In this document: in pieces, positions 16,478-24,979 of the stretch
Layout of the letters: each line of letters starts with the position of its first letter
How positions within the stretch are numbered: position 1 is the first letter of the stretch
NCBI GenBank assembly: GCA_964246705.1
Contig: CAXTRQ010000009.1
Span: 1 to 64,000 of the forward strand
Source: DASZCR01 sp964246705
GTDB taxonomy: Bacteria > Acidobacteriota > Blastocatellia > Pyrinomonadales > Pyrinomonadaceae
Length of the DNA: 64,000 nt
Direction: 5' to 3'
Position numbers and translations under genes: made by a program
Notes under the pieces: model-generated
Databases searched by the model: none
Told to the model about the DNA's origin: nothing
Seen by the model: the letters and a program-made list of their open reading frames with translations, nothing else

Positions 16478-18512
16478 ATGCTTCATACACGCGTGCCCAT
16501 ACTTGCAGCCACCGAGCCGTTTGTCGTCGCTATTACCATCGCGTCTCTTTTTATCCTGTGCAGCGTCGCATAGAAAGACCACCCAAACCCCCCAACCCAA
16601 CCCCNNNNNNNNNNGGCCACCGTCCCCTCGCCCCACCACCCGCGGCAGTGCTCCGAAGAACACGACGACAACTGCGCCTGCGCCCGACTTCACTTTTACA
16701 GTCTCAATGCCGGAGCCGCATACGCATCTACTTGAAGTCGAGATGCGCGTTGCGTCCGTCACGGCAGCGCCGCACGCCGATCTCGTTATGCCCGTCTGGA
16801 CGCCCGGCTCGTATCTGATTCGGGAATACGAACGGCATGTGCAGGATTTTGCGGCGCAGGATGAGGCGGGCAAAGCTCTCGTGTGGCGCAAGGTGAACAA
16901 GAACACTTGGCGCGTCGAAACGGGCGGCGCGTCGAAGTGGCGTGCGGCCTATCGCGTCTATGCCAACGAGGCTACCCCCCGCACCAACGAACTCAACGAC
17001 CGCCACGCTTTCTGGAACAACGCCGCGCTCCTGATGTACTGGGACGGACACCTGAACGCGCCCGCGACACTGCGCGTCGTGCCGCCGCCGACATGGAAGA
17101 TTGCCACCGGGTTGCCGCCCGTCGCGGGCGAGCAGAACGCTTTTCGCGCCGACAATTTCGATATGCTCTACGATGCGCCCGTCGAAGTCGGCACGTTCAA
17201 GACCATCGAGTTCGACGTACGCGGCGTCCCGCACCGGCTCGTCATCGAAGGCGAAGGCAACTACGACGCCGAGCGCCTGCGCCGCGACATGCAGAAGATT
17301 TGCGACGCTTACGCGACGTTGATGGACGGGCTGCCGTTTAAGGATTACACCTTCATACTGAATCTCGGCGTCTCCGGCGGAAACGCGACCGAGCATCTCA
17401 ACTCCGTCGCCATGACGTGGGCGCGTTTCAATTTCCGTCCCGACTCAGGCCATCTGAATTTTCTCGGCCTCGTCTCGCACGAATATTTCCACGCGTGGAA
17501 CGTCAAGCGCATTCGCCCCGACGCGCTCGGCCCTTTCGATTACACGAAAGAGAACTACACGCGGCTGCTGTGGGTGGCCGAGGGCATGACGGATTACTAC
17601 GGCAACCTGACGGCGAGGCGCGCGGGACTGGTGACGGAAAAAGATTATCTGGATGTGCTCGCGCGCTCCTTCCAAACTTTGCAGAACACGCCGGGGCGTT
17701 TGCAGATGAGCGCGGAGGACGCGAGCTTCGACGCGTGGATTAAGTACTATAGGCGCGACGAGAACTCGGTTAACTCGCAAGTCTCGTACTATGAAAAAGG
17801 CTCGATACTCGCCGCGCTGCTCGACCTGCACATCCGCAAGCTTTCCGGCTACCAGCATTCGCTCGACGACGTGATGCGCTATCTTTACGCAGAGTTCTAC
17901 AAAAAGAATCGCAACTACAGCCCGGAAGATTTTCAGCGCGCGGCGGAGGTGGCCGCCGGATCGAGTCTCGAAGATTTCTTCCGCCGCTACGTGCGCGGGC
18001 GTGAAGAGCTTGACTACGACGCCGCGCTCGAAGCCGTCGGGCTGCGCCTCGACACAACGGGTACACCGACCGAGGCGGGCAGTAGTAGCGCGCCCGTCGA
18101 AAAAGCATTCCTCGGCGCGACGCTCGCCCGCGCCGACGAGCAGGTCGCGTTGACGACCATCCCGGCCACCGGCATCGTCCGCACGACCGTACCGCCCGAC
18201 GCCGCCGTTATCAAATTCATCAACGCGGGCACGCCTGCATATAATTTCGGCTTGAACGTCGGCGATCAAATCATCGCGCTCGACGGCATGCGCGTCACAC
18301 GCGACACCTTCGACCGTCGTCTCGAAGAAAAACAGCCGGGCGAAACTCTGGCCATCACAGTCTTTCGCGCGGATGAACTGCGCACCTTCCAGATTAAACT
18401 TGCCGGACGCGCGAACATCACTTACCGGCTCGTACCTCTCAAACAGCGAACGCCCGAACAGCTCAAGGCTTATCAAAACTGGCTTGGCATCCCACAGAGT
18501 ATTCCCGGCTGA
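16478..18512 (+). CDS. M61 family peptidase (glycyl aminopeptidase-like) with PDZ domain; assembly gap near the N-terminus
   Basis: Zinc metallopeptidase: N-terminal beta domain (FTFTVSMPEPHTHLLEVE), the zinc motif HEYFH at nt 17478-17492 with the downstream EGMTDYYG, and a C-terminal PDZ domain around 18180-18440 (AVIKFINAGTPAYNFGLNVGDQIIALDGM). Ten N lie at 16605-16614. Before the gap, the frame that joins the body has no export signal, while another frame starting at ATG 16478 encodes MLHTRVPIL plus a hydrophobic stretch (PFVVAITIASLFILC) and stops at TAG 16571. The real signal peptide is therefore probably in that frame and the sequence next to the gap is wrong or incomplete. The stop (18510-18512) overlaps the ATG of the SDR gene by one base, so the two are translationally coupled. 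Confidence 0.85.
16605..16614. other. Assembly gap (10 N) in the M61 gene
   Basis: The left flank is a C-rich low-complexity run (ACCCAAACCCCCCAACCC). The exact gap length and therefore the reading frame across it are unknown. Confidence 0.9.
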
Positions 18513-19255
18513 TGAATTTTGAAGGCAAAGCAGCGATTGTGACGGGCGCGGCGTCAGGCATCGGTCTGGCGTGCGCGCTTGAACTGGCGCGCGGCGGAGC
18601 GGACATCGCCGCCGTGGACATCGCGAGCGAAGATGTCTCGATGCAATGCGCGCTGCTGTTGAAAGAGGCGGGCGCGCGCGTTTCAACTTTTAGTGTGGAC
18701 GTGAGCGATCACGCGGAAGCGGGACACGTCGTCGCGGAAGCGTGCGCGCGTCTCGGTCGCGTGGACATTCTCGTTAACGCCGCCGGGGTGGCCTTCGATG
18801 CGCCGCTGTGGGAGATGACGGAGGCGCAGTGGACGCGCGTCATTGATGTTAATCTCAAAGGGACTTTCAACTATATACAAGCGGCGGCGCGTCTGTTTCG
18901 CGTCCAGCGCGCGGGCAAGATCGTCAACATCGCATCCGTCGAAGCCTTGCGCGGTCGCTTCGGTATCAGCAATTATGCCGCGTCGAAAGCAGGGGTCGTC
19001 TCCCTGACGAAATCTGCCGCCGTCGAACTTGGGCGTAGCGGCGTTAACGTCAACGCCGTCGCGCCCGGCTTCATTCGCACGCCGATGACGGAACACTTGC
19101 CGGAGAAAATTAAAGAGGAAGTCATTCGACGCACGCTCCTCTCTCGCATCGGCGAGCCGGAAGAGGTCGCACACCTCGTCGCCTTTCTCTGCTCCGAACA
19201 GGCGCGCTACATCACAGGCGAAGTATTCAAGATTGACGGCGGACTGCTCGTTTAA
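18512..19255 (+). CDS. Short-chain dehydrogenase/reductase (SDR)
   Basis: 247 aa, classical SDR. NAD(P)-binding TGAASGIG, NNAG-equivalent NAAG, catalytic Ser in NIASVEA, YAASK (Tyr/Lys), PGFIRTPM after the active site. D at the end of beta-2 (AAVDIA) suggests NAD preference. FabG-like, but the substrate cannot be read from the sequence and the context (a peptidase upstream) does not help. ATG overlaps the M61 stop by one base. Confidence 0.9.
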   Translation: MNFEGKAAIVTGAASGIGLACALELARGGADIAAVDIASEDVSMQCALLLKEAGARVSTFSVDVSDHAEAGHVVAEACARLGRVDILVNAAGVAFDAPLWEMTEAQWTRVIDVNLKGTFNYIQAAARLFRVQRAGKIVNIASVEALRGRFGISNYAASKAGVVSLTKSAAVELGRSGVNVNAVAPGFIRTPMTEHLPEKIKEEVIRRTLLSRIGEPEEVAHLVAFLCSEQARYITGEVFKIDGGLLV

Positions 19256-19269
19256 TCCGGCTCTGCACC

Positions 19270-19351
19270 TCTTCTTTGCGCCTCCAGCGTCTTGGCGTGA
19301 AACTTTTTGGAGTCGGAAGAAGAAAGTTTCACGCAACGCAAAGGCGCTAAG
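19270..19351. repeat. CTTTGCGCC/GGCGTGAAA intergenic palindrome
   Basis: CTTCTTTGCGCCTCCAGCGT...GGCGTGAAAC on the left faces GTTTCACGC...GCAAAGGCGCTAAGAA on the right (imperfect). Same family as at 20906, 21877, 40732, 52865, 57274 and 60122. Confidence 0.65.
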
Positions 19352-19409
19352 AAATCCGGGGAGAGTTTTGAAACGCAATCACAGTTCTGTTTTATGAAGG
19401 TTTGGGCGT

Positions 19410-20798
19410 ATGTCGGCTGAGAGAAAAACAGCTTTAATGGTGGACGAGCCGCGCGGGCGTCTGCTGCAAGAAGTTCTCGGCGTCATCTTCGGGTTGGCTG
19501 TGACGGTCGGCATCACTATCGGGATGGGCATCCTGCGCACGCCGGGCGAGGTGGCGGCACAGCTTCCAAACGCGTGGCTGTTTACGGGCGTGTGGCTGCT
19601 GGGCGGAGGCTATGCGTTGCTCGGCGCGGTATCGGTCGCGGAGTTGGGAGCGATGCTGCCGCGTTCGGGCGGCTTCTATGTCTTTGCGCGGCATGCTCTG
19701 GGAGAGTACGCGGGGTTCGTCGTCGGTTGGAGCGATTGGCTCTCGACGTGCGGGACGCTCGCCGCCGTCGCCTTCGTCATCGGCGAATACACGGGCGCGC
19801 TCGTGCCGTCGCTGGCCGGACAGACGACGCGTGTTGCGCTCATCACCGTCCTCGCTTTCGCCGTGTTGCAATGGAGCGGCGTGCACTGGGGCAGCCGCAC
19901 GCAGGAGTTGACCAGTTCTCTCAAGACGCTTGCTTTCGTCGCCTTGATTGCCGCATGTTTCATCTTCGGCGGCAAAGGCTCGACAGAAACGACTGGCGGG
20001 GCAGCGACGGTGGCGCGTCAGGTTCCGACGGGTCTCGCATTTTTCACGGCGCTGGTGGTCGCCTTGCAGGGAGTTATCTACACCTACGATGGTTGGTACA
20101 GCACGGTCTACTTCGGCGAAGAGGTGCGCGATCCCGCTCGCAGCGTCCCGCGCGCGATGATCGGAAGCGTGCTGCTCGTCATCGTGATTTATCTACTGCT
20201 CAATCTAGCTCTGCTCTACGTCCTGCCGCTCTCGCAACTCGCGGGCGACAAGCTCGCCGTCGGACGCGCGGCGGAAGAGATTTTCGGCGAGCGCGGCAAG
20301 CTCATCATCAGCGCGCTCGCCACCGTCTCGATGCTCGCCTCCGTCAACGGCAATACTCTGACGGCTCCGCGCATTCTCTTCGCCATGAGTCGGGATAGAC
20401 TTTTCTGGCGTCAGGCGACGAAAGTCAACAAGGGCGGCACGCCGACCATGGCGTTGCTGTTGAGCACTCTGATGGCTGAGATGATGATTTTCTTCAGCGG
20501 CACTTTTGAAAAGCTGCTCGCCGCCATCGCTTTCTTCTTCGTCATTGATTATACGATTACCTTCCTCTCCGTCTTCGTGCTGCGGCGGCGTGAGCCTGAC
20601 ATGCCGCGCCCCTATCGCGCGTGGGGTTACCCTTGGACGACCGGACTCGCGCTCGCCGGTTCGCTCGCCTTTCTCGTCGGTGCCGTCGCCAGCGACACCG
20701 CCAACAGCCTCTTCGCGCTGATATTGCTGGCGGCCAGCTATCCGACGTTTCTCCTGCTCAAACTTGGAACGCGACGAAAGAGCCTCGACGGGGATTGA
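19410..20798 (+). CDS. APC superfamily amino-acid permease
   Basis: 462 aa, about 12 hydrophobic segments. The start of TM1 has the unwound glycine motif GITIGMGILRTPGEVA, as in LAT/APC transporters that bind substrate there; TM6 shows YTYDGWYSTVYFGEEV, and the conserved loop PARSVPRAM follows. Most similar in layout to APC amino acid/polyamine antiporters of the YjeH/LAT type. The inner-membrane location is clear; the substrate is not. Single gene, ATG 19410. Confidence 0.9.
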   Translation: MSAERKTALMVDEPRGRLLQEVLGVIFGLAVTVGITIGMGILRTPGEVAAQLPNAWLFTGVWLLGGGYALLGAVSVAELGAMLPRSGGFYVFARHALGEYAGFVVGWSDWLSTCGTLAAVAFVIGEYTGALVPSLAGQTTRVALITVLAFAVLQWSGVHWGSRTQELTSSLKTLAFVALIAACFIFGGKGSTETTGGAATVARQVPTGLAFFTALVVALQGVIYTYDGWYSTVYFGEEVRDPARSVPRAMIGSVLLVIVIYLLLNLALLYVLPLSQLAGDKLAVGRAAEEIFGERGKLIISALATVSMLASVNGNTLTAPRILFAMSRDRLFWRQATKVNKGGTPTMALLLSTLMAEMMIFFSGTFEKLLAAIAFFFVIDYTITFLSVFVLRRREPDMPRPYRAWGYPWTTGLALAGSLAFLVGAVASDTANSLFALILLAASYPTFLLLKLGTRRKSLDGD

Positions 20799-20863
20799 GA
20801 GCTTAGAGCCATTGACCATTGGGAATCAGTGGGCTTATGAATTGACGACCATCGGGGCATTCA

Positions 20864-20990
20864 ATTTGAAGATTTGAAATCCTGAAAATTCAGCCACTCA
20901 ACTTTTATGCTTCTTAGCGTCTTGGCGCGAAATTTTTTGTCTTGAATAAGAAAGAAGTTTTACGCCGAGACGCTGGAGGCGCAGAGAGGA
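20864..20990. repeat. Composite intergenic repeat: AAATTTCAAATC block plus CTTAGCG palindrome
   Basis: GAAGATTTGAAATCCTGAAA and CTCAACTTTTATGCTTCTTA are nearly identical to the copy at 21838-21885. Next AGCGTCTTGGCG faces CGCCGAGACGCT (stem about 12 bp), followed by GGAGGCGCAGAG. Between the permease and enoyl-CoA hydratase genes. Confidence 0.7.
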
Positions 20991-21034
20991 CGGGGTTTTG
21001 AAACTTTGTGAATTGCGCTAATCTCTCTGAAGAG

Positions 21035-21814
21035 ATGAACGGAACATACGAACACATCAAACTCAGAATCGAAGAGCGCGTCGGGCGCATCACGTTCGCG
21101 CGGCCTCCGCTCAACATCTTCGACATCGCGATGATGCGCGAGATTGACCGCGCGCTCACGGAATGCATGGGGCATCATGAGATGGTCGCGGTCGTGTTTG
21201 ATTCGGTCGGCGGCTCGCGCGCCTTCAGCGCGGGCGTCTCCGTACAGGAACACTCCTCCAAAACTATTTACCAGATGCTCGAATCTTTTCACGCCATCTT
21301 TCGCACGCTGGCGCAGATGGCGAAGCCCGCCGTCGCCATTGTCGAGGGCGCGGCGCTCGGCGGCGGTTGCGAACTAATCGCGGGCTGCGACATCGTTATC
21401 GCCGGAGCGACGGCGAAGTTCGGTCAGCCGGAAATCAAGTTGGGCGTTTTCCCGCCCGTCGCCGCCGTGCTGCTGCCGCGCATCATCGGCGAGCGGCGCG
21501 CGCGCGAACTCATCTTTACGGGTGAATTGATTGACGCGGCGGAGGCTCTGCGGCTCGGTCTCGTCAGCTACGTCGTCGAAGCGGGCGCACTCGAACAAAA
21601 AGCGCAGGAGATACTGGCGCGACTGCGCGAGATGTCCGCGCCCGCGCTTGAGATGACCAAACGCGCCATGGACATCTCGCGCGGGCAAACTTTTGAGGTC
21701 GCACTTGAGCGAGTCGAAAACCTCTACCTCAACGAACTGATGAAGACCGAGGACGCGCACGAAGGCGTCAACGCCTTCATGGAAAAACGCAAACCCGCTT
21801 GGCGCAACAGGTGA
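21035..21814 (+). CDS. Enoyl-CoA hydratase/isomerase family protein
   Basis: About 259 aa, crotonase fold. Oxyanion-hole segments AFSAGVSV and GAALGGGCE, catalytic-type Glu in GGGCELIAG and in GQPEIKLGVFPP. The FSAGV...H and GVFPPVAA wording is reminiscent of cyclohexa-1,5-dienecarbonyl-CoA hydratases, but no other aromatic-degradation gene is in the window, so that is weak. Start ATG 21035; an in-frame GTG at 21008 is possible and neither has a strong ribosome binding site. Confidence 0.88.
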   Translation: MNGTYEHIKLRIEERVGRITFARPPLNIFDIAMMREIDRALTECMGHHEMVAVVFDSVGGSRAFSAGVSVQEHSSKTIYQMLESFHAIFRTLAQMAKPAVAIVEGAALGGGCELIAGCDIVIAGATAKFGQPEIKLGVFPPVAAVLLPRIIGERRARELIFTGELIDAAEALRLGLVSYVVEAGALEQKAQEILARLREMSAPALEMTKRAMDISRGQTFEVALERVENLYLNELMKTEDAHEGVNAFMEKRKPAWRNR

Positions 21815-22185
21815 TGCCCGGTGGCGGATTGCAGATTGAAGATTTGAAATCCTGAAACTTCAATCGCTCAACTTTTATGCTTCTTTGCGCCTCCAGCGTC
21901 TTTGCGTGAGAAATAGTTTGAAGCCAACACCCCCGCCGCGCCAAAAAAACGGGACGCNNNNNNNNNNTTTACGGTTTGTTTGGGCCCCCGGGGTCTGGGG
22001 GGCATAATTCTTGCCCCGCCACCACGCCGGAGGCGCAAAGAAAGCGGAACGCTAAGAAGATTGCTTTCCGGCTACTTGCGTCTGACTCTGACAAATATCT
22101 CGCCTTCATTGACAGCGCAGCGTCCACCTTCCTATCATCCTTTTTTGCAAACGGGCAGCCATCTCAAGCAGAGTGAATTAAAGAC
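21815..22185. other. Intergenic region with composite repeat and assembly gap
   Basis: 371 bases without a gene. It begins with the AGATTTGAAATCCTGAAAC / CTCAACTTTTATGC repeat, continues with CTTCTTTGCGCCTCCAGCGTC, then 10 N (21958-21967) with odd G/C homopolymers on the right flank, then the complementary arm GGAGGCGCAAAGAAAG and GCTAAGAAG (about 22027-22060). The gap thus lies inside the palindrome. Confidence 0.7.
21838..22060. repeat. Long intergenic palindrome containing a gap
   Basis: Left arm CTTTGCGCCTCC (about 21881) and right arm GGAGGCGCAAAG (about 22028) are exact complements. The AT-rich part duplicates 20864-20910. Confidence 0.65.
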
Positions 22186-23409
22186 GTGTATTGTGTGAAA
22201 GTGCGACGAACATTTATTGTCCCGGCAATTTCGCTTCTGGTTTTCGTGTGCCTCGTCGTGGCGGCGGGCTGCCGCAACGTCGAAAACGCTTTGAGCGTCC
22301 ATCCTAAGACGCTGCGCGATGTGCCTGCGGCGCGGCTCGCCTTCCGCTTCGAGCCTGACATCAAGGAAGAGAATTTGCCTCCGCAGATTAAGGCCGAAGA
22401 CACGGACGAGAAGTTTGCGCCCGTCAAAACTCACTTCGAGAATGAGCGCAAGGAAGAGGAACTGCTGCGCACCGTCGTCTCGCCCAACGGCCAGCGCGTG
22501 CTCGCGCTCTATGCGACCAAAGACACAGAGAGCGACTTTCGCATTGACCTCTATTCGTCGGACGGGACATTCATTCGCAACATTCTGTCGCCGGAAGTGA
22601 CAGGCCGTTTTCTCTCTTCCGTCTCTTGGTCGCCCGACGGCGAGCGGATGGCTTTCATCGGCATCAAGAATCCGGCGGTGCAGCCCACGCCCGAACCGCT
22701 CGCGCCCGACGCCACGCCAATCGAGCAGGGCACTCCCGGCAGTTCGGCTTCCGACCCGACCGCGCCGCAACCGACGCCGACCGTCGCGCCGCTCATTGCG
22801 CCCGTCCCGGTCTTCAGCACAGAGCAAATCTACATCGGCGACCGTGACGGCTTTAACATCCGCCCGCTAACGCAGCGCGACGGGTTGATCTACTTCAAGG
22901 CTTCATGGTCGCCGGACGGGCAGGCCATCGCCGCGCTCGGTTGCAAGGCTGACGAGTTCAACGCGCAGCCGCCGGAAAAAGAGTCTGCGGGTCGCCCGCG
23001 TCTGATCCTGATGGACGGGCGCGAACGGCTGCTCGATGATCGCATGACGGATGCTGCGCCCGTATGGTCGCCCGATTCGTCGAAGGTCGCCACGGCTTTC
23101 GACAAAGAGGTTGTCATCTATGATGGCGCGCGCGAGTCGCCGACCGCCGCGAGTCTTCCGTTGCGAGACTCTCTGCGCGCCTCGTCAATCGTCTTCGACC
23201 AGAATGTTTTGAAGTCGGGCGATGCGACGAAGGACGGCTACGAACCGCTCTCTTTCAATCCGGTCGTGCGTCTCGAATGGCTGGAGCCGGAGACGCTTTT
23301 TATTCAGACGGCCTACGTGCGCTATTATCCAGACCAGCAAGTTCCTAATCTGGGCTATCCGCGCTGGCACGTCTTGCACATCAGCCCGCAGGCGGCGGTG
23401 CTCAAGTAG
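22186..23409 (+). CDS. Lipoprotein with TolB/WD40-like propeller repeats
   Basis: 407 aa. The N-terminus is a lipoprotein signal: IVPAISLLVFVCLVVAAGC, with the lipobox cysteine in VAAGC. Repeats with SWSPDGERMAFIG, SWSPDGQAIAALG and VWSPDSSKVATAF are TolB-type PD40/WD40-like blades. A Pro/Thr/Ala-rich insertion (about residues 165-205) interrupts the propeller. Probably periplasmic and membrane-anchored; binding partner unknown. GTG 22186 is the first start in frame; GTG 22195 or 22201 would also keep the signal. No clear ribosome binding site. Confidence 0.8.
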   Translation: MYCVKVRRTFIVPAISLLVFVCLVVAAGCRNVENALSVHPKTLRDVPAARLAFRFEPDIKEENLPPQIKAEDTDEKFAPVKTHFENERKEEELLRTVVSPNGQRVLALYATKDTESDFRIDLYSSDGTFIRNILSPEVTGRFLSSVSWSPDGERMAFIGIKNPAVQPTPEPLAPDATPIEQGTPGSSASDPTAPQPTPTVAPLIAPVPVFSTEQIYIGDRDGFNIRPLTQRDGLIYFKASWSPDGQAIAALGCKADEFNAQPPEKESAGRPRLILMDGRERLLDDRMTDAAPVWSPDSSKVATAFDKEVVIYDGARESPTAASLPLRDSLRASSIVFDQNVLKSGDATKDGYEPLSFNPVVRLEWLEPETLFIQTAYVRYYPDQQVPNLGYPRWHVLHISPQAAVLK

Positions 23410-23474
23410 AAGGGTGGTCGTTTTTCTCGCCGCGCATCGTTTTTGAAAACTTGACTGAGAGGAGTTGTCTTTTA

Positions 23475-24038
23475 ATGATCTATACAAACGTCGCCGAAAT
23501 CTATCAGGCGTTGGACGAATCGCACGCGCGATTTACTGAAAGCGTCGCAGAGTTGAGCGAAGGGCATCAGGAGTTTCAGCCCTCGCCGGAGCATTGGTCT
23601 ATCGCACAGATCGCCGAGCATGTCTCCATCGTCGAAGGCCACATCGCCAAACTCACGGGGATGCTGCTTCACAAAGCCGCCTCCGAGGGCGCGCTCCTGC
23701 CCGAAAGCGACGGGAGCATCGCCCCTGTCTCCATCGAAGACTTTGTTGCCCGCAGCCTCAAAGAAAAATATCAAGCGCCGGAGACCGCCGTCCCGCGCGG
23801 CGGCGTCCGTATCGCCGACTCGCTCGACAAGTTGGAGCGCGCACAGCAAACTTTCAGAGAGTTGCGCCCACGCATCCAAACCACCGACGGCGCGCGTGTC
23901 AATTACCCGCATCCCGTCTTCGGCCCGCTCAATCTCTACCAGTGGCTCGTCATGGTCAGCGTCCACCTCGACCGCCACGCGCGGCAAATCGAATCGCTCA
24001 AAGAAACGATGAAAGCGGAAGACGGCAGCGTGAACTGA
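23475..24038 (+). CDS. DinB-like (DinB_2) metalloenzyme-fold protein
   Basis: About 187 aa, four-helix bundle type. The His triad expected for metal binding is visible: the first His in EHWSIAQIAEHVSIVEGH and the last in SVHLDRHARQIESL. The family includes thiol transferases (bacillithiol and mycothiol dependent) and many proteins of unknown role. ATG 23475 follows AGAGGAG by about 11 bases. Directly after the lipoprotein gene (65 bases) and possibly co-transcribed. EgtB at 43.5 kb has a related N-terminal domain but is not a close copy. Confidence 0.85.
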   Translation: MIYTNVAEIYQALDESHARFTESVAELSEGHQEFQPSPEHWSIAQIAEHVSIVEGHIAKLTGMLLHKAASEGALLPESDGSIAPVSIEDFVARSLKEKYQAPETAVPRGGVRIADSLDKLERAQQTFRELRPRIQTTDGARVNYPHPVFGPLNLYQWLVMVSVHLDRHARQIESLKETMKAEDGSVN

Positions 24039-24105
24039 AAAGACAAAGGACTTTCTGTTTTCAAATCATCTTTCAGAGTTGAGCATTCATCGTTGCGATG
24101 CTTGC

Positions 24106-24134
24106 TTGCGACTCATCGGACACCTTCTTATAAT
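24106..24134 (+). promoter_or_regulatory. Promoter of the intron-containing tRNA gene
   Basis: TTGCGA (24106-24111) and perfect TATAAT (24129-24134) with a 17-base spacer, 24 bases before the tRNA 5' end. Confidence 0.7.
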
Positions 24135-24192
24135 CAATCAGCACTCAAATTAAAATGTGCCCTCGTAGCTCAATCGGTTAGAGCAGCGGACT

Positions 24193-24838
24193 CAGTTCTT
24201 TGAAAGGTCTAAGTGGAAAAATCAGGATTATGAATCTCCGCATGACAATTCATGCACAGAAGTTGGCAGTTTTGCATTGCTGCCACGAGCGCCTTCCATG
24301 TGGTGTTCGAGCAATTTCTGAGGTCAATCGGAAAGGTCTTGGTCAGAGGGTTAAGGCGATGGCAAGCCAGCGCCGCCCCTGTTGCGACTATAACCACATA
24401 ATTCGCAACGACCACCTTTTTGTTGAATCAACAGTTGCCTTCTTTGTCGGCCACGTTGTTGCTGAGAGACATAATTCTGATGTTTGTTGTTTGTGAAAGC
24501 ATTCTTGCACCGGCGCGAGCAAAATCTGGTTTGCTTGCCGGTGAGGTTCGCTTGACAAACGACACAGAACCCCATACGACCTCCAAAGTTGGGTTGCAAG
24601 CGTATCACAATTCAACTCTGTACCAACTCAGAGTTGTTTCCGGTTAGCTTGTAGAATCTGTCAAATTCGGGGAAGCCTAAATTGCGAAAGCGAGATGGTA
24701 ATCCCGAGCCAAGCCCGGCCTCAGACGGCGGGAAGGTGTAGAGACTTAATGGCAGACGCGTAAAGCGAAGAGAAAGTCCAGACCACAAACTCCGTTTGCT
24801 CAGGCATTCGGAAGGGCGGCGAAAGCCGTAGCGGTAAG
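24193..24838 (+). ncRNA. Group I intron (IC3-like) in the anticodon loop of the tRNA(CAU) gene
   Basis: 646 nt. P1: exon GGACT (24188-24192) pairs with the internal guide GGTCT (24206-24210), with the conserved U.G at the splice site. P3: TCTGTC (24657-24662) with GGCAGA (24751-24756). P4: TCGGG (24667-24671) with CCCGA (24703-24707). P7 (guanosine site): GACTT (24743-24747) with AAGTC (24774-24778). P8 CGC-GTAAA-GCG, P9 GGC-GAAA-GCC, and terminal G at 24838. The core words (AAATTCGG, GAGCCAAGC, GGTGTAGAGACT, AGTCCA) closely match the tRNA-Ile(CAU) intron of Azoarcus as I recall it. The stretch from 24211 to about 24640, between P1 and P3 (the P2 position), carries an endonuclease gene on the opposite strand. 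Confidence 0.93.
24209..24575 (-). pseudogene. HNH homing endonuclease gene, antisense in the group I intron, frameshifted
   Basis: Starts at ATG 24575 with GGAGG (24580-24584) upstream. The first frame encodes a zinc finger (MGFCVVCQANL...FCSRRCKNAF) and the first half of the HNH fold (GGRCELCGYSRN), then runs out. The second frame continues the same fold: AALACHRLNP, FPIDLRNCSN, CQLLCMNCHAEIH, ending at a stop on 24209-24211. The span of 367 nt is one base too long for a single frame; removing one G from the four-G run (C-run 24376-24379 on the plus strand) restores an uninterrupted protein of 121 aa with both CxxC pairs. So it is either a decaying gene, a sequencing error or a frameshift site. 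The usual HH pair before the Asn-Pro is CH here. The stop codon overlaps the guide sequence of the intron. Family role: cut an intronless tRNA allele to spread the intron. Confidence 0.85.
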
Positions 24839-24979
24839 CATAATCCGTTGGTTCGGGGTTCAAGTCCCTGCGAGGGCACACCCTATCTTTTGGATTCCTC
24901 CGGCAGTCCAATAACAAGAGCATGTCAATATCGCGTGGCCGAAGGATCCGATTCAATCGTTGATAGTAAAGGAGAGCAC

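Larger units (their letters stand above)
24159..24878 (+). tRNA. tRNA with CAU anticodon (elongator Met or Ile2), split by a group I intron
   Basis: Exon 1 is 24159-24192, exon 2 is 24839-24878; joined they give 74 nt with a full cloverleaf. Acceptor GCCCTCG (24159-24165) pairs with CGAGGGC (24871-24877); D arm GCTC...GAGC; anticodon stem GCGGA (24186-24190) / TCCGT (24844-24848); loop CTCATAA, split after U33; T arm CGGGG...CCCTG with loop TTCAAGT; discriminator A, no encoded CCA. G1:C72 pairing excludes an initiator tRNA. Met versus lysidine-modified Ile cannot be decided from sequence alone. Splicing of the intron is needed to make the tRNA. Confidence 0.92.

Noticed and set aside
16419..16604. 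N-terminal extension of the M61 frame before the gap
   Set aside because: Not protein-like; it overlaps the start region of the divergent thioredoxin gene, and the 10-N join makes its frame arbitrary.
21035..21814. Assignment of the enoyl-CoA hydratase homologue to benzoyl-CoA degradation
   Set aside because: Only wording similarity (FSAGV, GVFPPVAA); no other anaerobic aromatic gene in the window.
24200..24496. 98-codon plus-strand frame in the intron
   Set aside because: No similarity; it is the antisense of the HNH gene, whose Cys and His motifs are clear on the minus strand.
24612..24956. 114-codon minus-strand frame across the intron 3' part and tRNA
   Set aside because: It contains RRDLNPEPTDY, the usual false translation of tRNA antisense DNA; the region is ribozyme core and tRNA exon.
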